Assembly (NCBI GenBank): GCA_024681295.1
Contig: JAILBC010000066.1
Coordinates: forward strand, 1 to 33,882
From: Bacteroidales bacterium
GTDB lineage: Bacteria > Bacteroidota > Bacteroidia > Bacteroidales > F082
DNA length: 33,882 bases
Direction: 5' to 3'
Part shown: one piece after another, positions 16,440 to 24,081 of the stretch
Numbering within the stretch: position 1 is the stretch's first letter
How the letters are laid out: every line of letters begins with the position of its first letter
Notes under the pieces: model-generated
Seen by the model: the letters and a program-made list of their open reading frames with translations, nothing else
What the model was told of the DNA's origin: nothing
Databases searched by the model: none
Translations under genes and position numbers: made by a program

Positions 16440-17399
16440 ATGCTTAACAGAAGGTTTTTGAGAGTCAAGGTGTTACAACAGATTTATGCGTATCACCAGG
16501 CCGAAGAGACTGATATCCGTGTCGCCGAACGCCGTCTGCTCGACAGCGTAGACTGCCTTTATGGACTTTTTATCCGCCAACTGACGTTCTGGGTCGAAGT
16601 GAAATATTTTGCCGAACGCCGTATCGAGGAGAACCAACATAAGAATTTCCCCACCGAGGAAGACCTCCATCCCAACCTCAAGTTTGTCCAAAACCGGTTG
16701 CTCAATGCGCTTGAAAGCAACAAGGACCTGGAACGCCTGCGTGAGCAATATAAGATCAGTTGGACCGACGACCGTGAGGACTTTATCCGTGGCTTCTATA
16801 ACCGTCTCAGAGAATATCCTGAATACCATGAATATATGAGCAATCCTAAGGACAGCTTCGCCCTTGACAAGAAGCTGATCCTCGACGTCATCGACAATCA
16901 CATGGCTGACGATGAGCTGCTGTTCGACTTCTACGCCGACAAAAACCTGCTCTACAATAGCGATTACCAGATTGCCCTGTTCCTCCTCTGGAAATTCATC
17001 AACGAGATGGATGAGCATTTCGACGCCAATAGCACCATCCCGCCGGCGTACAAGACCGAGAACGACGAGGCTAACGACGACAAGAACTTCCTCGTGCGCC
17101 TGTTCCGCCTCACCTTGAAGCATGCCGACGAATACCAGGAACTGGTGAAAGCCAATATCGCCAACTGGGACTACGACCGCGTGGCCCTCATGGATAAGGT
17201 GATCCTCTTCATGGCGCTCACCGAGTTCTGCCACTTCCCCGACATCCCAGTGAAGGTCACCATCAACGAATACATCGAACTCTCCAAATACTATAGCACC
17301 CCCGACAGCCGCCGTTTCGTCAACGGAATCCTCGATAAATTGTCAATCACGCTTAAGGAAGAAGGCAAGATCCTGAAAAGTGGGCGAGGGTTAGTGTAA
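16440..17399 (+). CDS. nusB: Transcription antitermination factor NusB (long Bacteroidota form)
   Basis: This is a 319-residue protein, more than twice the length of E. coli NusB but of the long type I associate with Bacteroidota. It opens with MLNRRFLRVKVLQQIYAYHQ, the NusB N-terminal helix, and has the conserved C-terminal block MDKVILFMALTEF then FPDIPVKVTINEYIELSKYYS and FVNGILDKL. NusB binds boxA RNA with S10 (NusE) and supports rRNA antitermination. The start at 16440 is chosen because the upstream in-frame candidate at 16374 lies 5' of a consensus promoter whose predicted transcript starts near 16413. A heptad repeat array follows the stop codon. Confidence 0.92.
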   Translation: MLNRRFLRVKVLQQIYAYHQAEETDIRVAERRLLDSVDCLYGLFIRQLTFWVEVKYFAERRIEENQHKNFPTEEDLHPNLKFVQNRLLNALESNKDLERLREQYKISWTDDREDFIRGFYNRLREYPEYHEYMSNPKDSFALDKKLILDVIDNHMADDELLFDFYADKNLLYNSDYQIALFLLWKFINEMDEHFDANSTIPPAYKTENDEANDDKNFLVRLFRLTLKHADEYQELVKANIANWDYDRVALMDKVILFMALTEFCHFPDIPVKVTINEYIELSKYYSTPDSRRFVNGILDKLSITLKEEGKILKSGRGLV

Positions 17400-17400
17400 A

Positions 17401-17435
17401 GTTAGGAGTGAGGAGTTAGGAGTGAGGAGTAAAAA
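17401..17435 (+). repeat. Heptanucleotide-period repeat between nusB and porQ
   Basis: The units gttagga, gtgagga, gttagga, gtgagga and gtaaaaa start one base after the nusB stop codon. The first four form two exact 14-base copies (17401-17414 and 17415-17428). The array ends about 10 bases before the porQ ATG. Confidence 0.85.
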
Positions 17436-17444
17436 CAAGAAATT

Positions 17445-18476
17445 ATGCGAAGAATTATAATCGTAATACTGACCCTTTTGATGGCACTAGCAGCCTCGGC
17501 GCAGCAGGCCAACGGCACCTATTCTTTCCTGAAGGCCACCAACTCAGCCCGTGTGGCCGCCCTCGGCGGACTGCCCTTGCCACTCTATGACGACGATATC
17601 CAGCTATCCCTCTTTAACCCTGCCACGATAAGCGAGGGGATGAACAACAAATTGGGACTCTCGTATGTGGACTACTATACCGACATCAACTTCGCTACAG
17701 CCCAATATTCACGCACCTTTGAGAATATCGGCAGTTTCGCCGCCACCGTGCAGTACCACAACTACGGGCACTTTGACGAAGCCTCCGAAAGCGGCATCGT
17801 CATGGGCGATTTCTCCAGTTCCGATTTCTCCGTCAATTTAGGCTGGGGCCGTTGCCTCACACCTCACTGGAGTATCGGTGCGGCCTTTAAATATGCTGGT
17901 CTGCAATACGAAAGCTATTCCGCTGGCGCCATCGGCGTCGACGTGGCTGGAATGTACCACGCCGACAACGGATGGGTGGTCTCCCTCAATGCCCGAAACA
18001 TTGGCGTGCAGCTCTTCAACAACATCAACTCAGACCATGACCCACTGCCGTTTTCACTCGACCTCGGCGCGTCACGCAAGCTGGAACACCTGCCGGTCAC
18101 CTTTATGCTTTGGTATGACGACATCCAACACTGGAACAAGTTCGTCATGACGCCAACCTACATCGAGAAGCATACCAACCCGCTCACCGGAGAGTTCGAG
18201 CCCGAAAGCAAAGCGACCCAATTTGCCCGTAATTTGGCCTGCCATCTGGTGGTGGGAGGAGAACTCACCCTTGGCAAGAACATCGTGTTGCGCTCCGCCT
18301 TCAACTACGGACAACGATATGCCATGAACGTACCCACGGCGCGGACCCTGGTGGGCTTCTCCGCAGGACTGGCCGTCAAAATCAAGATGTTCGAGATCAG
18401 TTACGCCCGTTCGCGCAACAACATCCAGGTCTCGCCCAACTATCTCACCATCACCATGGACCTTAACAAGTTCTGA
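17445..18476 (+). CDS. porQ: Type IX secretion system protein PorQ
   Basis: This 343-residue outer-membrane beta-barrel protein resembles PorQ, a component needed for T9SS function in Porphyromonas gingivalis and related bacteria. A signal peptide (MRRIIIVILTLLMALAASAQ) is followed by the characteristic segment TYSFLKATNSARVAALGG near residues 25-42 and alternating aromatic beta-strand patterns to the C-terminus, which ends in KF. The gene sits between nusB and recF, not in a dedicated T9SS cluster, and is probably co-transcribed with recF 8 bases downstream. Its presence supports a working T9SS, consistent with four sorting-domain clients in the same window. Confidence 0.87.
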   Translation: MRRIIIVILTLLMALAASAQQANGTYSFLKATNSARVAALGGLPLPLYDDDIQLSLFNPATISEGMNNKLGLSYVDYYTDINFATAQYSRTFENIGSFAATVQYHNYGHFDEASESGIVMGDFSSSDFSVNLGWGRCLTPHWSIGAAFKYAGLQYESYSAGAIGVDVAGMYHADNGWVVSLNARNIGVQLFNNINSDHDPLPFSLDLGASRKLEHLPVTFMLWYDDIQHWNKFVMTPTYIEKHTNPLTGEFEPESKATQFARNLACHLVVGGELTLGKNIVLRSAFNYGQRYAMNVPTARTLVGFSAGLAVKIKMFEISYARSRNNIQVSPNYLTITMDLNKF

Positions 18477-18484
18477 GTTGCTCC

Positions 18485-19597
18485 ATGTACCTGAAAGAAC
18501 TGAGACTGGCCAACTTCAAGAACTGCGAGAGCGCCGAACTGACGTTCTCGGAGAAGGTGAACTGCTTTGTCGGTCTCAATGGGGCAGGGAAGACCAATAT
18601 CCTCGACTCCATCTATTACCTCTCGTTCTGTAAAAGCTTCTTCGGGTCGACCGACAAACTCAACATCCGGCACGACCAGGACTTTTTCAGTATCCATGGC
18701 ATCTATGGTTTCGACGACAAGGAGAATGAGCTTGTGTCCTGTGTCCAAAAACGCGATGCCAAGAAGTCGTTCAAATTCAACAAGAAGGAATATGACCGCC
18801 TCTCTGAACATATCGGAAAGTTTCCATTGGTGATGATCTCGCCCTACGACCGCGACCTCATCAATGAGGGCAGCGACTTGAGGCGCAAGTTCATCGACGG
18901 CGTCATCTCGCAGTTCGATCCGCTCTATCTCAACGCCCTGCTGAAATACAACCGGGCCTTGCTGCAACGCAACATGCAGCTTCGTCAGTTTGCCGATACA
19001 CGCCGTTTCGACCGCACTTTGTTGCAGCTCTGGGATGAACAACTCTGTATCTGCGCCGATGACATCCATGCCAAACGGAAGCAGTTCTTGGAGGAGTTCC
19101 GACCCATCTTCCAACACTATTACGAGATGGTTTCTGGAGCTAAAGAAAAGGTTGAAGTAACATATAGTTCAAAACTGGATACCAAGCAGTTACATCAATT
19201 GTTAGAGGAGAATCTTCAGCAAGACACATCCAGCTGCTACACCAACGTGGGCATCCACAAGGACGACTTGGAATTCTGCCTCGATGGACATCCTTTGAAG
19301 AAGTTCGGCTCGCAAGGACAACAGAAATCTTTCGTGGTTTCCATCCGCCTCGCCCAATTTGAATACAACTACCAGAAGATCGGGTACAAGCCCATTTTAT
19401 TGTTGGACGACATTTTTGACAAGCTAGACGACCAGCGCGTGATGAAACTCGTCCGCCTGGTAGGCGACAACCACTTTGGGCAGGTGTTCATCACCGACAC
19501 CCAGCGGCAACGCATTGAGCGTCTCTTTGAAGACACCGACATCAACCACAAGATCTTCGAAGTCGAGTCAGGACACGTTAAAACCATTCCATCATGA
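18485..19597 (+). CDS. recF: DNA replication and repair protein RecF
   Basis: This 370-residue SMC-like ATPase helps load RecA at single-strand gaps with RecO and RecR. Walker A is GLNGAGKT at residues 30-37, the signature region is near KKFGSQGQQKSF, and Walker B is ILLLDDIFDKLD, all in the expected order for RecF. The N-terminus MYLKELRLANFKNCES is canonical. It overlaps the DUF721 gene by 4 bases. A recF/DUF721 pairing is common in bacteria and links repair with DnaB-loader-like functions. The central segment around 19140-19210 is slightly more AT-rich than its flanks, without a break in the reading frame. Confidence 0.96.
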   Translation: MYLKELRLANFKNCESAELTFSEKVNCFVGLNGAGKTNILDSIYYLSFCKSFFGSTDKLNIRHDQDFFSIHGIYGFDDKENELVSCVQKRDAKKSFKFNKKEYDRLSEHIGKFPLVMISPYDRDLINEGSDLRRKFIDGVISQFDPLYLNALLKYNRALLQRNMQLRQFADTRRFDRTLLQLWDEQLCICADDIHAKRKQFLEEFRPIFQHYYEMVSGAKEKVEVTYSSKLDTKQLHQLLEENLQQDTSSCYTNVGIHKDDLEFCLDGHPLKKFGSQGQQKSFVVSIRLAQFEYNYQKIGYKPILLLDDIFDKLDDQRVMKLVRLVGDNHFGQVFITDTQRQRIERLFEDTDINHKIFEVESGHVKTIPS

Positions 19598-19884
19598 GCG
19601 ATCCGAACCAGAGTACGGTAGGTGAACTGATCAAGGCCTTTTACGAAGAAAAAAGAGGTCCCAGCTATCTCGATGAGGTGAAAATCATCAAGGGATGGAG
19701 TGGGGTGGTAGGCTCCTTCATCGCCCAGTACACCAAGGACCTATTCATCAAAGATGGCGTGCTGCTCGTCCGCCTCACGTCCGACAGCCTCCGCACCGAG
19801 CTCGGCTACTCGAAGTCTTTACTGCTGAAGAACCTCAACAACCTTGTCGGCTACGATCTTCTTAAAGACATAGTTTTCAAGTGA
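19594..19884 (+). CDS. DUF721 (DciA-like) protein
   Basis: This is a 96-residue small protein of the DUF721 family. Family features are the N-terminal helix TVGELIKAFYEEKR, the WSGVVGSFIAQYTKDLFIKDGVLLV beta-rich core near residues 34-60, and SLRTELGYSKSLLLKNLN. Proteobacterial and actinobacterial relatives (DciA) bind and load the replicative helicase DnaB, but Bacteroidota members are short and experimentally untested as far as I know. It overlaps recF by 4 bases (ATGA), indicating translational coupling and a shared replication or repair context. Confidence 0.85.
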   Translation: MSDPNQSTVGELIKAFYEEKRGPSYLDEVKIIKGWSGVVGSFIAQYTKDLFIKDGVLLVRLTSDSLRTELGYSKSLLLKNLNNLVGYDLLKDIVFK

Positions 19885-19889
19885 AAAAC

Positions 19890-19919
19890 TTGGTAATTCA
19901 TTTTTTTTCTTTATTTTTG
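19890..19919 (+). promoter_or_regulatory. Consensus Bacteroidota promoter for efp
   Basis: TTG at 19890-19892, a 19-base spacer and TATTTTTG at 19912-19919 match TTG-N19-TAnnTTTG exactly. Transcription would begin near 19926, giving a leader of about 43 bases before the efp ATG. Confidence 0.8.
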
Positions 19920-19968
19920 CACCTTTAATTTTCGAAAAATAGGAATCTAATATTAAAAAACTACCATT

Positions 19969-20532
19969 ATGCTTAGTCAAGATGTAAAGATTGGAAGCGC
20001 CATCCGCATGGACGGAAAGATTTATTTCTGCATTGACTTCCAGCATGTTAAGCCCGGAAAAGGCAACACGATCATGCGTATCAAACTGAAGGACGTCCTC
20101 AGTGGCAACGTGCTTGAAAAACGTTTCGACATCGGTGTGAAGCTGGAAGAAGTTCGTGTGGAACACCGTCCTTACCAGTATCTATATAAAGAAGGTGAAG
20201 ACTTTATCTTCATGCACACCGAGACCTACGACCAGATCCCGATCGCAGGCGACAACATCACGGGTGTGAAATTCATGAAGGAAAACGACATCGTCGATGT
20301 CATAGTCGATGCCTCCACCGAGACCATCCTCTACGCTGAGATGCCTGTGAAGACTGTGCTTCAGGTGACCTACACCGAGCCTGGCGAGAAGGGCAACACC
20401 GCCACCAACGCGCTGAAGGAAGCCACCGTTGAGACTGGCGCCATGGTCCGCGTCCCCCTGTTCATCAACACCGACGATCTGATCCGTGTGGACACTCGCA
20501 CTGGTGAGTACTGCGAACGTGTGAAGGCCTGA
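19969..20532 (+). CDS. efp: Translation elongation factor P
   Basis: This 187-residue three-domain factor binds the ribosome between the P and E sites and relieves stalling at polyproline motifs. The N-terminal KOW-like domain contains the loop HVKPGKGN with Lys31, the position that is post-translationally modified in many bacteria. The middle OB domain includes EHRPYQYLYKEGEDFIFM, and the C-terminal domain ends LINTDDL-like as FINTDDLIRVDTRTGEY, the family signature. It has its own consensus promoter and its stop codon overlaps the lpxD-type start by one base, so the two are probably coupled. No EF-P modification enzyme is seen in this window. Confidence 0.97.
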   Translation: MLSQDVKIGSAIRMDGKIYFCIDFQHVKPGKGNTIMRIKLKDVLSGNVLEKRFDIGVKLEEVRVEHRPYQYLYKEGEDFIFMHTETYDQIPIAGDNITGVKFMKENDIVDVIVDASTETILYAEMPVKTVLQVTYTEPGEKGNTATNALKEATVETGAMVRVPLFINTDDLIRVDTRTGEYCERVKA

Positions 20533-21473
20533 TGAAGATCCCTCAGACCACATTGAAACAGCTCGCCGAGCTCATCGGCGCGCAATATGTCGGCGACCCC
20601 AAGTTCCCGATCACTGGCTTCAACGAAATCCATAAGGTCGAGGCTGGCGACGTGACCTTTGTGGATCATCCGAAATACTACGGCAAGGCCTTGAACTCGG
20701 CGGCCACGGTAGTCTTGATCAACAAGATGGTGGACTGTCCCGAGGGCAAGGCCCTGCTCATTCACGACGACCCCTTCGACGCCTTCCTGCGGGCCATGCG
20801 GCATTATCGCCCCAAGGAGACCTGCACCCAGGCCATCAGTCCTACGGCTGAAATCGGCGAAGGGACCGTAGTGATGCCCGGCTCGTTTGTCGGGAACCAT
20901 GCCAAGATTGGCAAAAACTGCGTCATCCATCCCAACGTCACCATCTACGACTACTGCGTCATCGGCGACAACGTCATCATCCACTCTGGCAGCGTGATCG
21001 GTGCCGACGCCTATTATTTCCAACGCAGGGCCGACAGCTACAAGAAGTTCGAGTCGTTTGGCCGTGTGGTGATTGAGGACGACGTGGAGATCGGTGCCTT
21101 GTGCAGCATCGACAAGGGTGTCACCAGCGACACTACCATCCGTCGCGGCACTAAGATGGACAACCACTGCCAGGTGGGCCACGATAGTTATATTGGGCGC
21201 AACTGCTTGATCGGCAGCCATGCCGCCATCGCAGGTGTCACTCGTATCGAGGACGATGTCATCCTCTGGGGCCGTGTGTGCGTCAACAAGGACCTCGTCA
21301 TTGGCGAAGGGGCCGTGGTATTGGCCACTTCAGCTGTCGACAAAAACATCGAGCCCGGCAAGGCCGTCTTCGGTGTCCCCGCCCAAGACGTCCGCAAGCA
21401 ATGGCGCGAGCAAGCCGCCATGCGCCAACTCCCCGAGTTTTTAAGGGAGTACTATAAGACTCACAAGGAATAA
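20532..21473 (+). CDS. lpxD: UDP-3-O-acylglucosamine N-acyltransferase (LpxD-type)
   Basis: This 313-residue protein has an N-terminal LpxD-like uridine-binding domain (TTLKQLAELIGAQYVGDP onward) and a left-handed beta-helix of hexapeptide repeats from about residue 100 to 270. His217 in QVGHDSYIG aligns with the catalytic His of E. coli LpxD (IAHNVVIG). LpxD adds the N-linked 3-hydroxyacyl chain in lipid A synthesis. The segment before the helix reads YYFQRRADSYKKF, which differs from canonical LpxD, so this could be a second, diverged LpxD paralogue with a different sugar substrate. It is coupled to efp, and its stop codon directly abuts that of the convergent lipoprotein gene. Confidence 0.82.
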   Translation: MKIPQTTLKQLAELIGAQYVGDPKFPITGFNEIHKVEAGDVTFVDHPKYYGKALNSAATVVLINKMVDCPEGKALLIHDDPFDAFLRAMRHYRPKETCTQAISPTAEIGEGTVVMPGSFVGNHAKIGKNCVIHPNVTIYDYCVIGDNVIIHSGSVIGADAYYFQRRADSYKKFESFGRVVIEDDVEIGALCSIDKGVTSDTTIRRGTKMDNHCQVGHDSYIGRNCLIGSHAAIAGVTRIEDDVILWGRVCVNKDLVIGEGAVVLATSAVDKNIEPGKAVFGVPAQDVRKQWREQAAMRQLPEFLREYYKTHKE

Positions 21474-22934
21474 TCAGTATTGATACGCTCCCAAATCCGG
21501 AGTATTCCTGCGATCTTTCCCTTCAAGGTCGTAGGGGATTTCGTTGGCAATGACTGGGCTGCCGGCACCGACGGCAGGGGAGAGCACGTCGCTCAGATGG
21601 AAGTCGAACGTGCGATAATCGACGAACAAGGGATCCTGATTAAAGAGGCAACTGTTGAAACCAGGAGCGTCGTTGCTGAACTTGCTGGTCCGCAACAGAC
21701 AATGGTCGAACAGATAAGTGGTGTCGACTTCCGTCTGGCTACTCAACGCTGTGCCTACTTCTTGTTCCTGAACGCCATAGACGATGCTATTGTACATCTC
21801 ACAATGGAAGGGGAACTCGTAACGCTCGCCTTCCTGGTCCTCATAGTTGGAGAGGAACATCGACGAAGTGGTACGTGGCGCCTGCCACCAATAGTTGCCA
21901 ATGGTGCAATGACGCAGGAGGTAGTCGCCGCCATCGACCACGGCAAAGGCATACTGCCCGCAGTTGTCGATGACTGTGTTGTTTGCCTCGATGGCGTATA
22001 AAGCCGAATAAACGCCCATGCCCGTGTGATTCTCGATGACGGTGTTGTTGATGCGCAAGGCTGCTTGGGTGACGTGTGAACCCTGAATGCCATAGAGGGC
22101 CATCGACTCCGCCTGGATGCCGATGAAGCCATTGCGGATGATGGCATGGTCGATGAGGTGATCCGCTCCTTCGCGGGCCTCCATGAGCCAGATACGGTCC
22201 CACTGTCCAGGCTGGTTCTTGAAGAACGGCTCTAAGCGGTCGCCTTGAATCACCACGGGGTTTTCGGCCGAGCCCTCGATGATGAGCTGACCGTCGATCC
22301 ACGACCAGAGGCCGCCTCCGCCATGCACGTAGATGTGGGCGCCTTCGTGGATGTGCAGGGTGCCATAGGAGTTGATCAAGGCGTAGCCGAAGATGACGTA
22401 AGGCAGGTCGTCGTACCAATGGGTCGTTTCCAGGCTGTCGGCCACAATCTTGAACTTCGGGAATCCGGTGATCTGGCGGTCAGCCACGATGTAATGCGCA
22501 TTCTGACCCCAGGCCACCAACTTGATCATCTGGGTGTTGCCGTTGGTGACGAACATCAGGCTGTCTTCCACCACAAAGGGCAGGGCGCCATCGGTAGGGT
22601 CGATGGTGACATTCAAAAAGGTGAAGAGGCTGTCGTTAGCCGGAACGATCTTGTCGTGAAACTCAACACCTGACTCTCCGTCGAAGTTGAGTTTGAAGCG
22701 CGACTGTTCGCCGCCCATCAGACGCACCTCGCTGATGTTCAGGTCCTCCTGGTAAGGGTTGTAGACCTTCAGTTGATGGGTGGAGGAACCCAGGGTGGTG
22801 AACACCGTATCGAACATCACGGTGTCGGCCGAGAAGACCAATTTATGTTGGGGGTCGGTACTGATGGTGTTTTCCTTGCGGCAAGCACTGAACAGTAGCA
22901 ACACAGCGGTAATCAACAGGAAAAACCTCTTCAT
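21474..22934 (-). CDS. Right-handed beta-helix surface lipoprotein
   Basis: This is a 486-residue predicted lipoprotein. Residues 1-18 form a lipoprotein signal (MKRFFLLITAVLLLFSAC, lipidated Cys18). A beta-sandwich-like region (residues ~30-140) precedes a parallel beta-helix with repeats such as HAIIRNGFIGIQAES, AALRINNTVIENHTGMGVY, NNTVIDNCGQYAF and RHCTIGNYWW. The C-terminal FHLSDVLSPAVGAGSPV and DLGAYQY are typical of the choice-of-anchor Q / beta-helix group of Bacteroidota. Such folds often belong to polysaccharide-active or adhesive proteins, but no catalytic residues could be assigned. It is convergent with the lpxD-type gene with no bases between the stop codons, and divergent from the next outer-membrane gene. 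Confidence 0.82.
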   Translation of the reverse strand: MKRFFLLITAVLLLFSACRKENTISTDPQHKLVFSADTVMFDTVFTTLGSSTHQLKVYNPYQEDLNISEVRLMGGEQSRFKLNFDGESGVEFHDKIVPANDSLFTFLNVTIDPTDGALPFVVEDSLMFVTNGNTQMIKLVAWGQNAHYIVADRQITGFPKFKIVADSLETTHWYDDLPYVIFGYALINSYGTLHIHEGAHIYVHGGGGLWSWIDGQLIIEGSAENPVVIQGDRLEPFFKNQPGQWDRIWLMEAREGADHLIDHAIIRNGFIGIQAESMALYGIQGSHVTQAALRINNTVIENHTGMGVYSALYAIEANNTVIDNCGQYAFAVVDGGDYLLRHCTIGNYWWQAPRTTSSMFLSNYEDQEGERYEFPFHCEMYNSIVYGVQEQEVGTALSSQTEVDTTYLFDHCLLRTSKFSNDAPGFNSCLFNQDPLFVDYRTFDFHLSDVLSPAVGAGSPVIANEIPYDLEGKDRRNTPDLGAYQY

Positions 22935-22950
22935 GCGATGAAATTTGGCA

Positions 22951-22958
22951 CAAAATTA
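22951..22958 (-). promoter_or_regulatory. Candidate -7 promoter element for the beta-helix lipoprotein
   Basis: The minus strand reads TAATTTTG, matching TAnnTTTG, about 17 bases before the ATG at 22934. No TTG is found at the usual spacing. Confidence 0.4.
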
Positions 22959-22990
22959 GTGATTTAATCTTTATTTGGCCTAATAATAAC

Positions 22991-22998
22991 TATCTTTG
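22991..22998 (+). promoter_or_regulatory. Candidate -7 promoter element for the small outer-membrane protein
   Basis: TATCTTTG followed by CA is an exact TAnnTTTG match, 12 bases before the ATG at 23011. It covers the alternative TTG start at 22996, which makes that start unlikely. The upstream TTG (22975-22977) is only 13 bases away, shorter than usual. Confidence 0.5.
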
Positions 22999-23010
22999 CA
23001 GCAAAATCGT

Positions 23011-23574
23011 ATGAAGATGAAGAAAATTGTTTCGATAATATTTGCCTTGGTACTGACGGCAACGTTCTCGTATCAGCTTGAAGCACAGACTTTTGGCGCA
23101 CCTGAATACATGAAAGGGAAACTCGTGTTGGGCGGTAATGCGGACTTGGGTTTTGCCGGCAATTGCTTTTATGTCGGTGTTGCTCCCCAAGCAGGCTATC
23201 GTCTGACGCGCAGTCTGGAAGTCGGTGCCCGAATAGGCTATGACTTGCAATATTACTGGGATTATTACGGAAACTATTACTATCACTACTTTGCTGGGGC
23301 CCTCTATGCCAACTACGAAATCTTTGGCGGCATCTATGCAGAGGTGGAAGATGAGGAGATGTGCTGCCTGTTCAGTGGAACCAACCAAGGCCCTGTCGCT
23401 ACCCAGTGGAGCAACAATGTCTTTGTAGGTGGTGGTTACCGTCAGTATTACGACGCCACCAGTTATTTTTACTATAGTATTTTATACAACCTTTCGTGGG
23501 ATTACTCCTACAATAGTTTTACGCCTTACGCCAGCCCCTTCGTCATCAGAGTGGGTTTTTGCAAAGGCTTTTGA
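23011..23574 (+). CDS. Small outer-membrane beta-barrel protein
   Basis: This 187-residue protein has a signal peptide (MKMKKIVSIIFALVLTAT then FSYQLEAQ) followed by alternating, aromatic-rich strands such as LVLGGNADLGF, FYVGVAPQAGYRLT, SLEVGARIGYDLQYYW and NVFVGGGYRQYYD, ending with a C-terminal aromatic Phe. This suggests an 8-stranded outer-membrane barrel. Tyrosine clusters (YYWDYYGNYYYHYF) are conspicuous in the middle. The start at 23011 is chosen over TTG 22996 because the latter lies within the candidate -7 element; ATG 23017 is also possible. It is 6 bases upstream of smpB. No specific family or function recognised. Confidence 0.72.
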   Translation: MKMKKIVSIIFALVLTATFSYQLEAQTFGAPEYMKGKLVLGGNADLGFAGNCFYVGVAPQAGYRLTRSLEVGARIGYDLQYYWDYYGNYYYHYFAGALYANYEIFGGIYAEVEDEEMCCLFSGTNQGPVATQWSNNVFVGGGYRQYYDATSYFYYSILYNLSWDYSYNSFTPYASPFVIRVGFCKGF

Positions 23575-23580
23575 TGTTAC

Positions 23581-24045
23581 ATGGAGAAGAAAAACAACAA
23601 TAATATTACCATTAAGAACAAACGTGCCGAGCATGAGTATTTCCTGATGGAGCGACTCACGGCGGGCATCGTGCTGACTGGCACCGAGATCAAGTCGATC
23701 CGCAACGGCAAAGCCAGCCTGGCCGACTCGTACTGCTCCTTCAAGGACGATGAACTCTTCGTTATTGGGATGCACATCGCCGAATACGACAAGGGCACCT
23801 ACAACAACCACGACCCCAAGCGTGACCGTAAGCTGCTGCTCACCGCACGTGAGCTTCGGAAACTCAAGAACAAAGTTCAGGAGAAAGGCCTCACCATCAT
23901 CCCTGTGGTGCTTTACATCAACGAGAAGGGGCTGGCCAAGCTCGACATCGCCTTGGCGCGAGGAAAACACTATTACGACAAGCGCGAGAGTCTGAAGACC
24001 AAGGACTCGAAACGCGACATCGAAAAACAATTGAAAGGTTTTTAA
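23581..24045 (+). CDS. smpB: SsrA-binding protein SmpB
   Basis: This is a 154-residue small basic protein that binds tmRNA and delivers it to stalled ribosomes for trans-translation. It has the SmpB core ([59 protein letters not shown]) and the C-terminal lysine-rich tail [18 protein letters not shown] that mimics mRNA in the decoding centre. Length is normal. It begins 6 bases after the small outer-membrane gene, so it may be translated from that message. No tmRNA gene is visible nearby. Confidence 0.97.
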   Translation: MEKKNNNNITIKNKRAEHEYFLMERLTAGIVLTGTEIKSIRNGKASLADSYCSFKDDELFVIGMHIAEYDKGTYNNHDPKRDRKLLLTARELRKLKNKVQEKGLTIIPVVLYINEKGLAKLDIALARGKHYYDKRESLKTKDSKRDIEKQLKGF

Positions 24046-24066
24046 CCGCAGTAAACATATTTTTCG

Positions 24067-24074
24067 TACCTTTG
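24067..24074 (+). promoter_or_regulatory. Candidate -7 promoter element for the small lipoprotein genes
   Basis: TACCTTTG followed by C is an exact TAnnTTTG match, 7 bases before the ATG at 24082, so the leader would be very short. No TTG is found at the usual upstream spacing. Confidence 0.45.
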
Positions 24075-24081
24075 CGCCATA

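Noticed and set aside
16473-17234. A 253-codon open frame antisense to nusB
   Set aside because: Composition is low-complexity Val/Glu-rich, a typical shadow of a GC-ending codon pattern; nusB is the convincing gene.
20370-21221. A 283-codon open frame antisense to efp and the lpxD-type gene
   Set aside because: It crosses the boundary of two well-supported genes, is Val/Asp/His-rich and has no domain or promoter of its own.
22996-23010. TTG start for the small outer-membrane protein
   Set aside because: The codon overlaps the -7 element, and the ATG at 23011 gives a standard signal peptide.
23575-24081. A tmRNA (ssrA) gene near smpB
   Set aside because: No room and no tRNA-like ends or tag reading frame are visible around smpB.
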